Source: Clostridia bacterium
Lineage (GTDB): Bacteria; Bacillota; Clostridia; Christensenellales; CAG-138
DNA length: 34,295 nt
Assembly (NCBI GenBank): GCA_017554455.1
Contig: JAFZIH010000136.1
Location: 1 to 34,295, forward strand
Direction of reading: 5' to 3'
Part shown: one piece after another, positions 16,190 through 24,785 of the stretch
How the letters are laid out: each line of letters opens with the position of its first letter
Numbering within the stretch: position 1 is the first letter of the stretch
Program-made: the position numbers and the translations under genes
Notes under the pieces: model-generated
What the model saw: only the letters and a program-made list of their open reading frames with translations
Database searches by the model: none
Told to the model about the DNA's origin: nothing

Positions 16190-17458
16190 ATGAAAATCAT
16201 GGTGATCGGCGGCGGCGGGCGCGAGCACGCCATCGTCAAAAAGCTGAAGGAGAATCCGAACGTCACCGCGCTTTACTGCCTGCCCGGCAACGGCGGCATT
16301 GCATGGGACGCGGTCTGCGTTCCCGTTGCCGCAACAAACCTCGACAGCATTGTACGCTTTGCAAAGGAGCATTCAATCGACTACGCCGTGGTGGCGCCGG
16401 ACGATCCACTCGCGATGGGCGCGGTGGATCTTCTGGAAGCGATCGGCGTGCCCTGCTTCGGTCCGCGGAAGAACGCCGCGATCATCGAAGCGTCCAAGGT
16501 CTTTGCAAAGGAACTGATGAAGCGCTACGGCATTCCCACGGCGCGTTACGAGACCTTCGACGATATAGACGCGGCGCTTCGCTATCTTGAAACCGCCTCC
16601 ATGCCTGCGGTCATCAAGGCGGACGGGCTCGCGCTCGGCAAAGGCGTAATCATCGCGCAGACGCTTTCGGAGGCAAAGGAAGCCGTCCGCGCTATGATGG
16701 AGGACAAGCGCTTCGGCAAGAGCGGCGAGCGCATCGTGATCGAGGAATACCTCGAGGGACCGGAGATCTCCATTCTCTCCTTCACGGACGGTAAAACCGT
16801 CGTTCCCATGGTCTCCTCCATGGATCACAAGCGTGCGGGAGACGGTGACACCGGATTGAACACCGGCGGCATGGGAACCGTTGCGCCGAATCCGTACTAT
16901 ACCCCGGAGGTTGCAGACCGCTGCATGCGTGAGATTTTCCTTCCCACGATCCGCGCCATGGCGGCGGAGGGACGTCCGTTTAAGGGCTGTCTCTATTTCG
17001 GGCTGATGCTGACCAAAGACGGCCCAAAGGTCATCGAGTATAACTGCCGCTTCGGCGATCCCGAGACGCAGGTGGTCCTGCCGCTTTTAAAGACCGATCT
17101 TCTGACGGTCATGCAGGCGGTGACGGAAGAACGGCTTGCGGACTGCCCGGTGACGTTCTCCGACGGCGCCGCAGCCTGCGTGATCCTGGCGTCCGATGGG
17201 TACCCCGGATCCTATCAAAAGGGATTTCCCATCCGCATTCCGGACGATCTGAACGCCGAAATCTTTACAGCGGGCGTCAAGGAAACAGACGGACAGCTTG
17301 TGACGTCCGGCGGACGCGTGCTCGGCGTCACGGCAACCGCGCCGACGCTGAAGGAAGCGCTGCAAAAAGCATACGCTGCGGCGGAGCAGATCCGGTTTGA
17401 GAACGTCTATTACCGCCGGGACATCGGAAAGCGTGCGCTGGCGGCGTCGGAGGATTGA
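16190..17458 (+). CDS. purD: Phosphoribosylamine-glycine ligase (GAR synthetase)
   Basis: This encodes 422 aa. It joins phosphoribosylamine, the unstable PurF product, to glycine with ATP. It is an ATP-grasp enzyme: the N-terminal MVIGGGGREHAI loop, KADGLALGKGV, EEYLEGPEIS, GGMGTVAPNPYY and the metal-binding EYNCRFGDPETQ are all present. The ATG at 16190 follows GAGGAG. It is complete, and its stop is followed almost at once by purL. Confidence 0.96.
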   Translation: MKIMVIGGGGREHAIVKKLKENPNVTALYCLPGNGGIAWDAVCVPVAATNLDSIVRFAKEHSIDYAVVAPDDPLAMGAVDLLEAIGVPCFGPRKNAAIIEASKVFAKELMKRYGIPTARYETFDDIDAALRYLETASMPAVIKADGLALGKGVIIAQTLSEAKEAVRAMMEDKRFGKSGERIVIEEYLEGPEISILSFTDGKTVVPMVSSMDHKRAGDGDTGLNTGGMGTVAPNPYYTPEVADRCMREIFLPTIRAMAAEGRPFKGCLYFGLMLTKDGPKVIEYNCRFGDPETQVVLPLLKTDLLTVMQAVTEERLADCPVTFSDGAAACVILASDGYPGSYQKGFPIRIPDDLNAEIFTAGVKETDGQLVTSGGRVLGVTATAPTLKEALQKAYAAAEQIRFENVYYRRDIGKRALAASED

Positions 17459-17459
17459 T

Positions 17460-20400
17460 ATGGTCTATCGCATCTATGTAGAAAAAAAGCCCGGTTTTGC
17501 ACAGGAGGCGGAAGCATTGTGCAGCGAGCTAAGGTCTTTTCTCGGGATCGCGGGGCTCAAAAAAGTCCGCATCCTGAACCGGTACGACGCCGAAGCGATC
17601 AGCCGGGAGCAGTTTGAAGCGGCAATTGCAACGGTCTTTTCCGAACCGCAGGTGGATACTGCCGCCGAGGTCGTCGATCTTTTGGACGCCGACGCCGTTT
17701 TTGCCGTGGAATATCTTCCCGGTCAGTTCGATCAGCGGGCGGATTCCGCCGCGCAATGCATCCAGATCCTCTTCCAGTCCGAGCGCCCCGTGATCCGTTC
17801 GGCAAAGGTCTATGCCCTTTACGGCGCACTGAATGCGGAGGACCTTGCCCGGATCAAAAAATACGTCATCAATCCCGTCGAGGCGCGGGAAGCGTCGCCG
17901 GAACTGCCCGGCACGCTGAAAACGCCCTACGAGATCCCCACCGCCGTCCGCACGCTGGACGGTTTCCGGACGCTGAACAAAGCGGAATTGTCCGGCATGA
18001 TCCGCGAATACGGGCTTGCCATGGACGAGGGCGACATCGCTTTCTGTCAGGCATACTTCCGGAAAGAGGATCGCGATCCGACGATCACCGAGCTTAAAAT
18101 GATCGACACCTACTGGTCCGATCACTGCCGGCATACCACCTTCCATACGATCATCGACAGCGTGCGCTTCGAGGATCCGGAGCTGCAGAAAACATACGAG
18201 GATTACCTTGCGCTGCGCCGGGATCTTCATAGGACCAAGCCGCCGTGTCTGATGGATCTTGCCACCATTGCGGTGCGCGATCTCAAGCGAAAGGGCAAGC
18301 TCGTAAAGCTCGACGAGTCCGAGGAGATCAATGCCTGCACTGTTAAGATCACGGTGGACGTGGACGGCAAGCCGGAACCGTGGCTTTTGCTGTTCAAGAA
18401 CGAAACGCACAACCATCCGACCGAGATCGAGCCGTTCGGCGGCGCCGCCACCTGTATCGGCGGGGCGATCCGCGATCCGCTTTCGGGCAGAGCATACGTC
18501 TACGGCGCGATGCGCGTCACCGGCGCGGCGGATCCTACGACGCCGGTCTCCGAAACGATCCCCGGAAAACTCCCGCAGCGCAAGCTGGTCACGACAGCTG
18601 CCGCGGGCTATTCCTCCTACGGCAATCAGATCGGTCTTGCCACCGGTCTTGTCGAAGAGCTTTACCATCCCGGCTACGCCGCAAAGCGCATGGAGATCGG
18701 CGCGGTCATCGCCGCGGCGCCGCAGGCGAACGTCCGGCGGGAACGCCCCGTTCCGGGCGACGTCGTGATCCTTCTCGGCGGCAGCACCGGCAGGGACGGC
18801 ATCGGCGGCGCGACCGGCTCCTCCAAGGCGCATACGACGCATTCCGTTGAGGTCTGCGGCGCCGAGGTGCAGAAGGGCAACGCACCTGAGGAACGCAAGC
18901 TGCAGCGCCTGTTCCGGTTGCCCGAAGCCGCTCGGCTCATTAAGCGCTGCAACGATTTCGGCGCAGGCGGCGTCAGCGTCGCCATCGGCGAGCTGGCGGA
19001 CGGCGTGAAGATCGATCTCAACGCTGTTCCCCGCAAGTATGAGGGACTGGACGGCACGGAGCTTGCGATCTCCGAGTCGCAGGAGCGCATGGCGGTCGTG
19101 GTCGCGTCCGGGGATGCCGACCGGTTTTTGGCGCTTGCCGCGCAGGAAAACCTGCAAGCGTGCGTCGTGGCGAAGGTCACGGAAGAGCCCCGGCTGGTCA
19201 TGGAATGGAACGGGAAGCGCATCGTGGACTTGAGCCGCGCGTTTTTGGATTCCAACGGTGCAGAAAAGCATATCGACATCGAAACCGCCGCGCCGCAAAA
19301 GGAAGAACCGGCTGCCGAAATAAGCTTTGAAGCGGCATGCGAGCGGGTAACGGACGATCTGAACCTCTGTTCGCACCGCGGACTGTCCGAACGCTTCGAT
19401 TCCACCATCGGCGCGGGGACTGTGCTCATGCCGTTCGGCGGCAAAAATCAGCTGACGCCCATTCAGGCGATGGTCCATAAGATCGCCGCGGAGCAGGGCC
19501 TAACCTGTGACTGTTCGCTGATGGCGTACGGGTTCGATCCGTATCTGTCCTCTTTGAGTCCCTATCACGGCGCGTATCTTGCCGTGGCGGATTCCGTTTC
19601 CAAACTGGTTGCCTCCGGCGCAAAGTTTGAGGACGTCTATCTGAGCTTCCAGGAATACTTCGCAAAGCCCGGCCGCGATCCGAAGCGTTGGGGACAGCCG
19701 CTTTCTGCGCTGCTCGGCGCATTCCGCGCACAGACGGAGCTCGGCGTCGGCGCGATCGGCGGCAAGGATTCCATGTCCGGCACCTTTGAAACGCTCGACG
19801 TGCCGCCCACGCTCGTGAGTTTCGCGGTCACGACCGACAAAACCGCGCATATCGTTTCTCCCGAGTGCAAAGCGCCGGGTCGCTCCGTGGTCCTGTTCGC
19901 CCCGGAGCGGGACGAAAACGGTCTGCCCAAGGCCGCTTCTTTGCTCGTGCTGTTCGATCGCATCACCGCGCTGCAGCGCGCGGGGATCGTGACGGCGTGC
20001 CGGGCCGTCGGCTTCGGCGGAATCCTGGAGGGCGTGTTGAAAATGTGCTTCGGCAACGGCTTCGGATTCCGCTTCGATGAAAAGCTCCCTGTGTCGGAAC
20101 TGATACAAAAGCAGTACGGCTCCTTCCTGGCGGAGGTGACGGAGGACGTTTCGGACGGCAAACCCGTCGGCGTCGTCACCGAAGCGCCGTTTTTCACATA
20201 CGGCGAAACGTCTCTGGACGCCGAAGCTCTGCGTCTTAAATGGGAGCGTCGCCTCGAATCCGTCTATCCCGCCGGGATCGACGAAAAGGTCGAGACCTAT
20301 GAAGCGCTTTCCTATCATGCCGAACGCCGGATCGCGCCCGCGGTTCGCTGCGCAAAACCGCGCGTTCTGATCCCCGTGTTCCCCGGCACCAACTGCGAGT

Positions 20401-21158
20401 ACGACAGTGCAAGAGCCGTTCGTGAAGCGGGGGCGGAGCCCGAGGTTTTGGTCATCAACAACCTTTCCGCCGACGGCATCCGCCGTTCCGTGGACCGCTT
20501 CGCCGAAGCGCTGCAGAACGCGCAGATCGTCTTCATCCCGGGCGGCTTTTCCGGCGGCGACGAACCGGACGGCAGCGGCAAGTTTATCACCGCATTCTTC
20601 CGGAACGCGGCGATCCGCGAAGGCGTGATGACGCTTCTCAAGCGCCGCGACGGTCTGATGCTGGGCGTCTGCAACGGTTTTCAGGCGCTCGTTAAGCTCG
20701 GACTCGTGCCGTACGGCAAAATCACCGACCCGGATCCCGAGAGCCCGACGCTGACGTTCAATACCATCGGACGCCACCAGTCCCGCATCGTGCGTACCCG
20801 CATCGTTTCCGACAAGTCGCCTTGGTTCTCCGGACTGAAAACAGGCGAGATCGTCAGCGTGCCAATCTCTCACGGAGAAGGACGCTTCATCGCCTCCGAC
20901 GCCATGCTTCAAGAGCTGATCCGAAACGGACAGATCGCCACGCAGTACGTGGACCTGAACGGCGTTCCGACCTCTGATCTGCGGTTCAATCCGAACGGTT
21001 CCGTCCTTGCCATCGAAGGGATCACCTCGCCGGACGGCAGAGTCCTCGGCAAGATGGGACACTCCGAACGCATCGGATCGGATCTCTACAAAAACGTCCT
21101 CGGCAGTTACGACAGCCACCTGTTTGAATCAGCGGTCCGGTATTTCCGCGGGAACTGA
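17460..21158 (+). CDS. purL: Phosphoribosylformylglycinamidine synthase, single-chain
   Basis: This encodes 1232 aa. It converts FGAR to FGAM with ATP and glutamine. It is the large fused form: a PurS-like N-terminal region (about 1-150), a linker and PurL core with DHCRHTTF (221-228) and NETHNHPTEIEPFGG (from N314), a second PurM-like half, and a C-terminal class I glutaminase starting near 968. The glutaminase triad is visible: C1071 in GVCNGFQ, H1138 and E1140 in SHGEGRF. Separate purS and purQ are therefore not needed. The ATG at 17460 lies behind GGAGGATTGAT, overlapping the purD end. Unlike PurF, this enzyme keeps its glutamine site. It is the last gene before the terminator. Confidence 0.96.
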   Translation: MVYRIYVEKKPGFAQEAEALCSELRSFLGIAGLKKVRILNRYDAEAISREQFEAAIATVFSEPQVDTAAEVVDLLDADAVFAVEYLPGQFDQRADSAAQCIQILFQSERPVIRSAKVYALYGALNAEDLARIKKYVINPVEAREASPELPGTLKTPYEIPTAVRTLDGFRTLNKAELSGMIREYGLAMDEGDIAFCQAYFRKEDRDPTITELKMIDTYWSDHCRHTTFHTIIDSVRFEDPELQKTYEDYLALRRDLHRTKPPCLMDLATIAVRDLKRKGKLVKLDESEEINACTVKITVDVDGKPEPWLLLFKNETHNHPTEIEPFGGAATCIGGAIRDPLSGRAYVYGAMRVTGAADPTTPVSETIPGKLPQRKLVTTAAAGYSSYGNQIGLATGLVEELYHPGYAAKRMEIGAVIAAAPQANVRRERPVPGDVVILLGGSTGRDGIGGATGSSKAHTTHSVEVCGAEVQKGNAPEERKLQRLFRLPEAARLIKRCNDFGAGGVSVAIGELADGVKIDLNAVPRKYEGLDGTELAISESQERMAVVVASGDADRFLALAAQENLQACVVAKVTEEPRLVMEWNGKRIVDLSRAFLDSNGAEKHIDIETAAPQKEEPAAEISFEAACERVTDDLNLCSHRGLSERFDSTIGAGTVLMPFGGKNQLTPIQAMVHKIAAEQGLTCDCSLMAYGFDPYLSSLSPYHGAYLAVADSVSKLVASGAKFEDVYLSFQEYFAKPGRDPKRWGQPLSALLGAFRAQTELGVGAIGGKDSMSGTFETLDVPPTLVSFAVTTDKTAHIVSPECKAPGRSVVLFAPERDENGLPKAASLLVLFDRITALQRAGIVTACRAVGFGGILEGVLKMCFGNGFGFRFDEKLPVSELIQKQYGSFLAEVTEDVSDGKPVGVVTEAPFFTYGETSLDAEALRLKWERRLESVYPAGIDEKVETYEALSYHAERRIAPAVRCAKPRVLIPVFPGTNCEYDSARAVREAGAEPEVLVINNLSADGIRRSVDRFAEALQNAQIVFIPGGFSGGDEPDGSGKFITAFFRNAAIREGVMTLLKRRDGLMLGVCNGFQALVKLGLVPYGKITDPDPESPTLTFNTIGRHQSRIVRTRIVSDKSPWFSGLKTGEIVSVPISHGEGRFIASDAMLQELIRNGQIATQYVDLNGVPTSDLRFNPNGSVLAIEGITSPDGRVLGKMGHSERIGSDLYKNVLGSYDSHLFESAVRYFRGN

Positions 21159-21174
21159 AGAATCCATCCAAATT

Positions 21175-21203
21175 AAAAAGTCCCTTTTCGGGGACTTTTT
21201 TCT
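21175..21203 (+). terminator. Rho-independent terminator of the pyr-pur cluster
   Basis: A perfect ten-base stem (21175-21184 with 21191-21200) with a TTTTCG loop runs into a T-rich tract, 16 bases after the purL stop. It is the only clear terminator after the promoter at 4266. Confidence 0.9.
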
Positions 21204-21596
21204 TTTCCGGGATGCAACAAAGGACGCCGGCTTTTCGTTCGGCATCCGAAAACGGCGGCAAAACAATCGCAAAGGGGGACGCGTATTGACCGGATATATG
21301 CAGCATTCCGGAATCGGCTTTCGAGAAGGACGACCTATATTTCAACGGAACCGATGGACTTCGCGCGGGGGCTGCTTTCGCCGGACGGAAGTATGCGTTC
21401 CGAGCAGGATCGGAAGATGGGTTTTTGCGAATTCAACCAGATCCGTCTCATTTGAGAACGGACGTCAAGTGCCTATCTGTCGGGGTTTCGTGCTAAAAAT
21501 ACTGACCGTTGTCAGCCATTCGGTGCGCAAGTGCTATTGTTGATTTCCTGCGGTACACGACCTGTCACTTTCGTTGTTTTGATTCTCAGAATAAGC
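21204..21596 (+). other. Intergenic interval without a supported gene
   Basis: This stretch separates the purL terminator from the convergent iadA gene. A six-base inverted repeat (GGATGC 21210-21215, GCATCC 21242-21247) is near its start. One plus frame is open up to a TGA after about 21445 and has protein-like composition (a segment LLSPDGSMRSEQDRKMGF), but no start codon with a ribosome binding site is present. It may be a decayed gene; I do not recognise it. Confidence 0.35.
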
Positions 21597-22943
21597 TCAG
21601 ACCGGGTCTTCGTAGTATCCGAATTTTGTGACCCTGCCGTCCCGCATAAGGATCTGTCCCTTCGCGACGAGGGTATCCTCCGTAAGATCTTCCCGAAGCA
21701 GCAGAAGATCGGCGTCGCTTCCGGGACGGACTGCCCCTTTTCTCGGATACATCAGCAGACCCTTTGCGACGTTTTCCGTGAAGAACGGGAGCGCCTGTTC
21801 GAGCGCAAAGCCTTCCGTTACGAGCTGGCGGAGCGTTTTTAAAAGGGAGGTCATCTTGCCTACGCCCATGCCGATCACGTGCTCGTGCGCCGCGTCCCAC
21901 TTCGGTATGGAACCGTTCGAGTCGGAGCTGATCGTAACAAGGGACGGGTCGAGCCGGTCGCGGTATCCGTACAGTACCGGCGCAAGGGAATCGTGCGCCG
22001 TGAAATCGGCGTAGCCGCCCATTTTATTGAACGGAACTGCCTGTTCGATGTGACGCGTCATATGCGTCGGACGGAAATGGAAGACGGGGATGTCCGTCGT
22101 TCTGACGATGTCCATCAGCGGTTCGATCCCTGCCGGATCTATCCCGACATGGATGTGCAGCACGCCTGGCTTGCCGCCGATCAGACCCGCCATGCGGATC
22201 TCGGATACGAGGCGGATGATCTCGTCGCGGGTGGGATGGCATGCCCGGTGATCGGAGACTGCGAGCTTGCAGCCCAGCACTTCCGACAGGAACACGATAT
22301 CGCGCATGACCGAGCCGGTCAGCGTGACCGGCGGATAGTTGTACGCACTGGTAAGGCATCTGGCCGTTACGCCCTCCTCGTTCAGCGCTTTCGTCTTCGC
22401 GAGCAGCGTTTCGACGTCTCTCGTCACGCCGTCGGTTCCGAGCACGCCTACGAGCGTTGTAACGCCGGCCTTTACGATGTCGGAAAAGGCGATTTCCGGT
22501 ACGCGGGATCTGAGCCCCTCTTCGCCGCCGCCGCCGATGACGTGCACGTGCTGGTCAATGAGCCCCGGGACAAGGATCATGCCGGACGCGTCGATCACTT
22601 CCGTGTCATATCCCACGGGTGAAACGGAATCCTCCACCGCAAGAATCCGGTCAAAGGCGATCAGAACGTCTTTCTTTCCACGGCGCGCGGGATCGTAAAG
22701 GACCGCGTTTTTGATCAGCAGCATGCGGCTGTCCGGCTTTCCGGAAGCGGGAGCTTCTTCCCACAGCGCATCCGGCGGGCAGCCGAGATAATCCGCGATC
22801 TTTTTCAGTTCGGGATCAGAGATCCTTTCGCCGCGTCCGATCTTCGCGACGGTATGCGAAGAGATCCCGAGCGCGGATACGAGATCGGACCTTGTCATGT
22901 TCCGTTTCTGCAGTTTTGCAATCAGACCCGAGTAGGAAATCAT
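21597..22943 (-). CDS. iadA: Isoaspartyl dipeptidase with N-terminal helix-turn-helix domain
   Basis: This encodes 448 aa. Residues 1-65 form a complete Cro/CI-type HTH (TRSDLVSALGISSHTVAKI, then a DPELKKIADYLG helix and CPPDALWE), and from about M74 the protein is a full isoaspartyl (beta-aspartyl) dipeptidase. This metalloenzyme of the amidohydrolase superfamily cleaves beta-aspartyl dipeptides. The known active-site residues are all found by alignment from memory of the E. coli enzyme: H132 and H134 (DQHVH), bridging K226, R233 (SDHR), H265, H294 and R297 (PTHMTR), and D341 (SSDSNG). The start ATG at 22943 has AGGAGG 8 bases upstream, so the HTH is translated as part of the protein. E. coli IadA is about 390 aa and has no HTH. 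The fusion may let the enzyme regulate its own or neighbouring genes in response to substrate (inference). Confidence 0.88.
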   Translation of the reverse strand: MISYSGLIAKLQKRNMTRSDLVSALGISSHTVAKIGRGERISDPELKKIADYLGCPPDALWEEAPASGKPDSRMLLIKNAVLYDPARRGKKDVLIAFDRILAVEDSVSPVGYDTEVIDASGMILVPGLIDQHVHVIGGGGEEGLRSRVPEIAFSDIVKAGVTTLVGVLGTDGVTRDVETLLAKTKALNEEGVTARCLTSAYNYPPVTLTGSVMRDIVFLSEVLGCKLAVSDHRACHPTRDEIIRLVSEIRMAGLIGGKPGVLHIHVGIDPAGIEPLMDIVRTTDIPVFHFRPTHMTRHIEQAVPFNKMGGYADFTAHDSLAPVLYGYRDRLDPSLVTISSDSNGSIPKWDAAHEHVIGMGVGKMTSLLKTLRQLVTEGFALEQALPFFTENVAKGLLMYPRKGAVRPGSDADLLLLREDLTEDTLVAKGQILMRDGRVTKFGYYEDPV

Positions 22944-22968
22944 TTCAGGCACCTCCTAATCCATACAA

Positions 22969-22997
22969 AGTATAATGAAACTGCACAAGAAAGTAAA
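22969..22997 (-). promoter_or_regulatory. Promoter of the HTH-iadA gene
   Basis: On the minus strand TTTACT (22997-22992) and TATACT (22974-22969) are separated by 17 bases, 25 bases upstream of the ATG at 22943. The -35 box lies in the outer arm of the inverted-repeat structure at 22984-23055, so a protein or RNA structure there could affect initiation. Confidence 0.55.
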
Positions 22998-23055
22998 GAT
23001 GCCGGTGAATGGCCTAAAACAACGCATCATTCAACTTGACCGGACTTTTCTTGTG
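22984..23055 (-). repeat. Nested inverted repeats between asparaginase and iadA
   Basis: Three nested stems fill this 72-base stretch: an outer arm 22984-22994 with 23044-23055 (11 pairs, one bulged T), CCGG 23002-23005 with 23040-23043, and TGAATG 23006-23011 with CATTCA 23028-23033, around a 16-base loop. The bulges are on alternating sides (7 and 6 bases). There is no U-run after either arm, so it does not look like a simple terminator. It could be the folded 3' end of the asparaginase transcript or an operator region for iadA. Confidence 0.5.
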
Positions 23056-23061
23056 ATGCGG

Positions 23062-24063
23062 CTACTCCGCTTCGACAGGAGGGATGTCGTTGCTGACAGG
23101 GGAGTAAAACCGCGCGCGCACGCGAGCGGGATCGTGTGTTTCAGCCATAATCCACATGAGCTTTGCAACCGCCGCTTCCGTCGTCATGTCAAACGCTTCG
23201 ATGACGCCCTTCCTTTTCAGCGCGTGTCCGACGTGATTGACGGAAAGGTCCGATCCCTCGTTTTGCACCTGCGTCGTTATGACGATCACCTTGCCGTTTT
23301 CGACGCCGTGGTCAATCGCCTGCAGGAAGCCGGCTTGCGTGTTTTCCGGCAGTCCGCCTAAGCCGAAGCTTTCGACAATCACCGCGTCGAACTGATCCAG
23401 CGCAAAGGAAAGGATCCTTGCATCGCCGCCGGGAATCAGCTTGACCAAACCAACCCTGTCGTTCAGCGAATGGGAGAACTCTGCGCGTCCGCGATAGCCG
23501 AGCGTTATGCTGTGTTGCACACGTCCGTCCCGAAGAGACGCGAGTTCCGGATAATTGATGCTGGCAAAGGCGGAAAAGCTCTTCGTGCAAATCTTCCTTG
23601 CGCGGGTACCGAGGATTACACTGCCGTTGAACACGATCGTCACGCCCGACGCGCGGTCATCGCACACATAGGTGAACGCGTCCGAAAGGTTCTGTATCGA
23701 ATCGGTTCCTTCCATGCCGATCGGTTTCTGTGCGCCGGTCAGTACGATCGGTTTTCCGGAGTTCTGTACCAGGTAAGAGAGTGCGGCGGCGGTATACGCC
23801 ATCGTGTCCGTACCGTGACTGATTACAAAGCCATCGCAGCCATCATAGTTTTGTTCGATGCAGCGTGCGATATCGAGCCATTCCGATGGGGTGATGTTCG
23901 TGCTTTCCAAACGCATCAGTTCCAGACAATCCGCTCGGCATAGTTCGCTGACGCGCGGGATACACCGCAGAAGGTGATCCGAACCGAGCGTCGGAGACAA
24001 CCCCTCATCTGTCGTTTCCGAGGCGATCGTGCCGCCTGTTCCGATCAGTAAAATCCGTTTCAT
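23062..24063 (-). CDS. ansA: L-asparaginase
   Basis: This encodes 333 aa. It hydrolyses asparagine to aspartate and ammonia. The two catalytic threonine motifs are clear: GTGGTIAS with T12, and SHGTDTMAY with T85 and D86; LTGAQKP holds the third catalytic lysine (K113), and ESTNITPSEW is typical of the family. There is no signal peptide, so it is likely cytoplasmic (type I). The ATG at 24063 follows AGGAGA at 8 bases; an 89-codon upstream extension has no support. It is the last gene of the leftward operon starting at oppB, 28 bases after the previous gene. Symbol chosen on the basis of the cytoplasmic location. Confidence 0.9.
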   Translation of the reverse strand: MKRILLIGTGGTIASETTDEGLSPTLGSDHLLRCIPRVSELCRADCLELMRLESTNITPSEWLDIARCIEQNYDGCDGFVISHGTDTMAYTAAALSYLVQNSGKPIVLTGAQKPIGMEGTDSIQNLSDAFTYVCDDRASGVTIVFNGSVILGTRARKICTKSFSAFASINYPELASLRDGRVQHSITLGYRGRAEFSHSLNDRVGLVKLIPGGDARILSFALDQFDAVIVESFGLGGLPENTQAGFLQAIDHGVENGKVIVITTQVQNEGSDLSVNHVGHALKRKGVIEAFDMTTEAAVAKLMWIMAETHDPARVRARFYSPVSNDIPPVEAE

Positions 24064-24091
24064 GCTGTCTCTCTCCTGCCTTCGGTCCAAA

Positions 24092-24775
24092 CTAAATGAC
24101 GTCGAAATCCGCTTCTGCGGCAGTGAGCAGACAATCAACGGCCGCTTTGCCGAAACGCTCCGAAAAGTCAGAAAGTACGGCTGCGGTGATTTCATCACCC
24201 GTCGTTCCGAGACAGTTGCGAAGAACTCTGCGGAAGACCGCAAGGACGTGCCCGCAGTGATAGGTAAAGTCTCTTTTGTTTGCCGGATCGGGGGCGGGAT
24301 AGTCCCGATCGCATTCAAGATGCGCGTCAAACTGCATCTGGCGGCAGAGGAGCGGCGCGTCTTCGAAACGCTCGACCTCGTATCTCAGATCCGGATTGAA
24401 TCCGTGCGCGATCGCTCTGTCAAGATCGCGGCAGTAGAGCAGCGCGCCGTCCGGAAGACCGAGCTGCTGATAAACCCTGTTCCAGGGGCAGTCATAGACC
24501 TCATAGAAGTAGTTCTCACCCCGTTCCGTTTCCCTGAAGAAGGTCCCCGCATCGGCAAGGAAATCCTGTGTAAAGGACCATTCGGAATAGTATCGGTAGG
24601 ACGCAAAATCCAAGGGACGGCCGTCGCGGAGCGCGCGCTGCGCCATGCGGCGTCCGCGCTGGCTTCCGTATGTGCGGAGCGCAAAGAGGAAGATCTCTTC
24701 GTAATTGCCGACGCCGCTGTCTTTGAGACGCGCAAAACAGCGGGCGGAAAGAAAGGCGTGATGGAATTCGTTCAT
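24092..24775 (-). CDS. L-2-amino-thiazoline-4-carboxylate hydrolase family protein
   Basis: This encodes 227 aa. It fits the ATC_hydrolase family (named after the Pseudomonas enzyme that opens the thiazoline ring in cysteine formation), by the ordered pattern CPW (96-98), Y-C-x-D (C115, D117), a FNPDL segment and a later Cys-containing strand (C144). Many members in Clostridia have no tested function, and the substrate here is unknown. HCGH at 173-176 could add metal ligands. The ATG at 24775 sits behind AAGGAG; a Met seven codons earlier overlaps the end of the preceding gene and is less likely. It lies between the Rossmann-type protein and asparaginase in one operon with the peptide transporter, so an amide- or ring-opening hydrolase acting on an imported compound is plausible (inference). 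Confidence 0.65.
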   Translation of the reverse strand: MNEFHHAFLSARCFARLKDSGVGNYEEIFLFALRTYGSQRGRRMAQRALRDGRPLDFASYRYYSEWSFTQDFLADAGTFFRETERGENYFYEVYDCPWNRVYQQLGLPDGALLYCRDLDRAIAHGFNPDLRYEVERFEDAPLLCRQMQFDAHLECDRDYPAPDPANKRDFTYHCGHVLAVFRRVLRNCLGTTGDEITAAVLSDFSERFGKAAVDCLLTAAEADFDVI

Positions 24776-24785
24776 GATCTTCTCC

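Noticed and set aside
17529..19478. Long minus-strand open frames opposite purL (also 19500-21119)
   Set aside because: They lie antisense to a complete PurL with all motifs, have Arg/His-rich unnatural composition and no ribosome binding site; they result from GC-rich codon bias.
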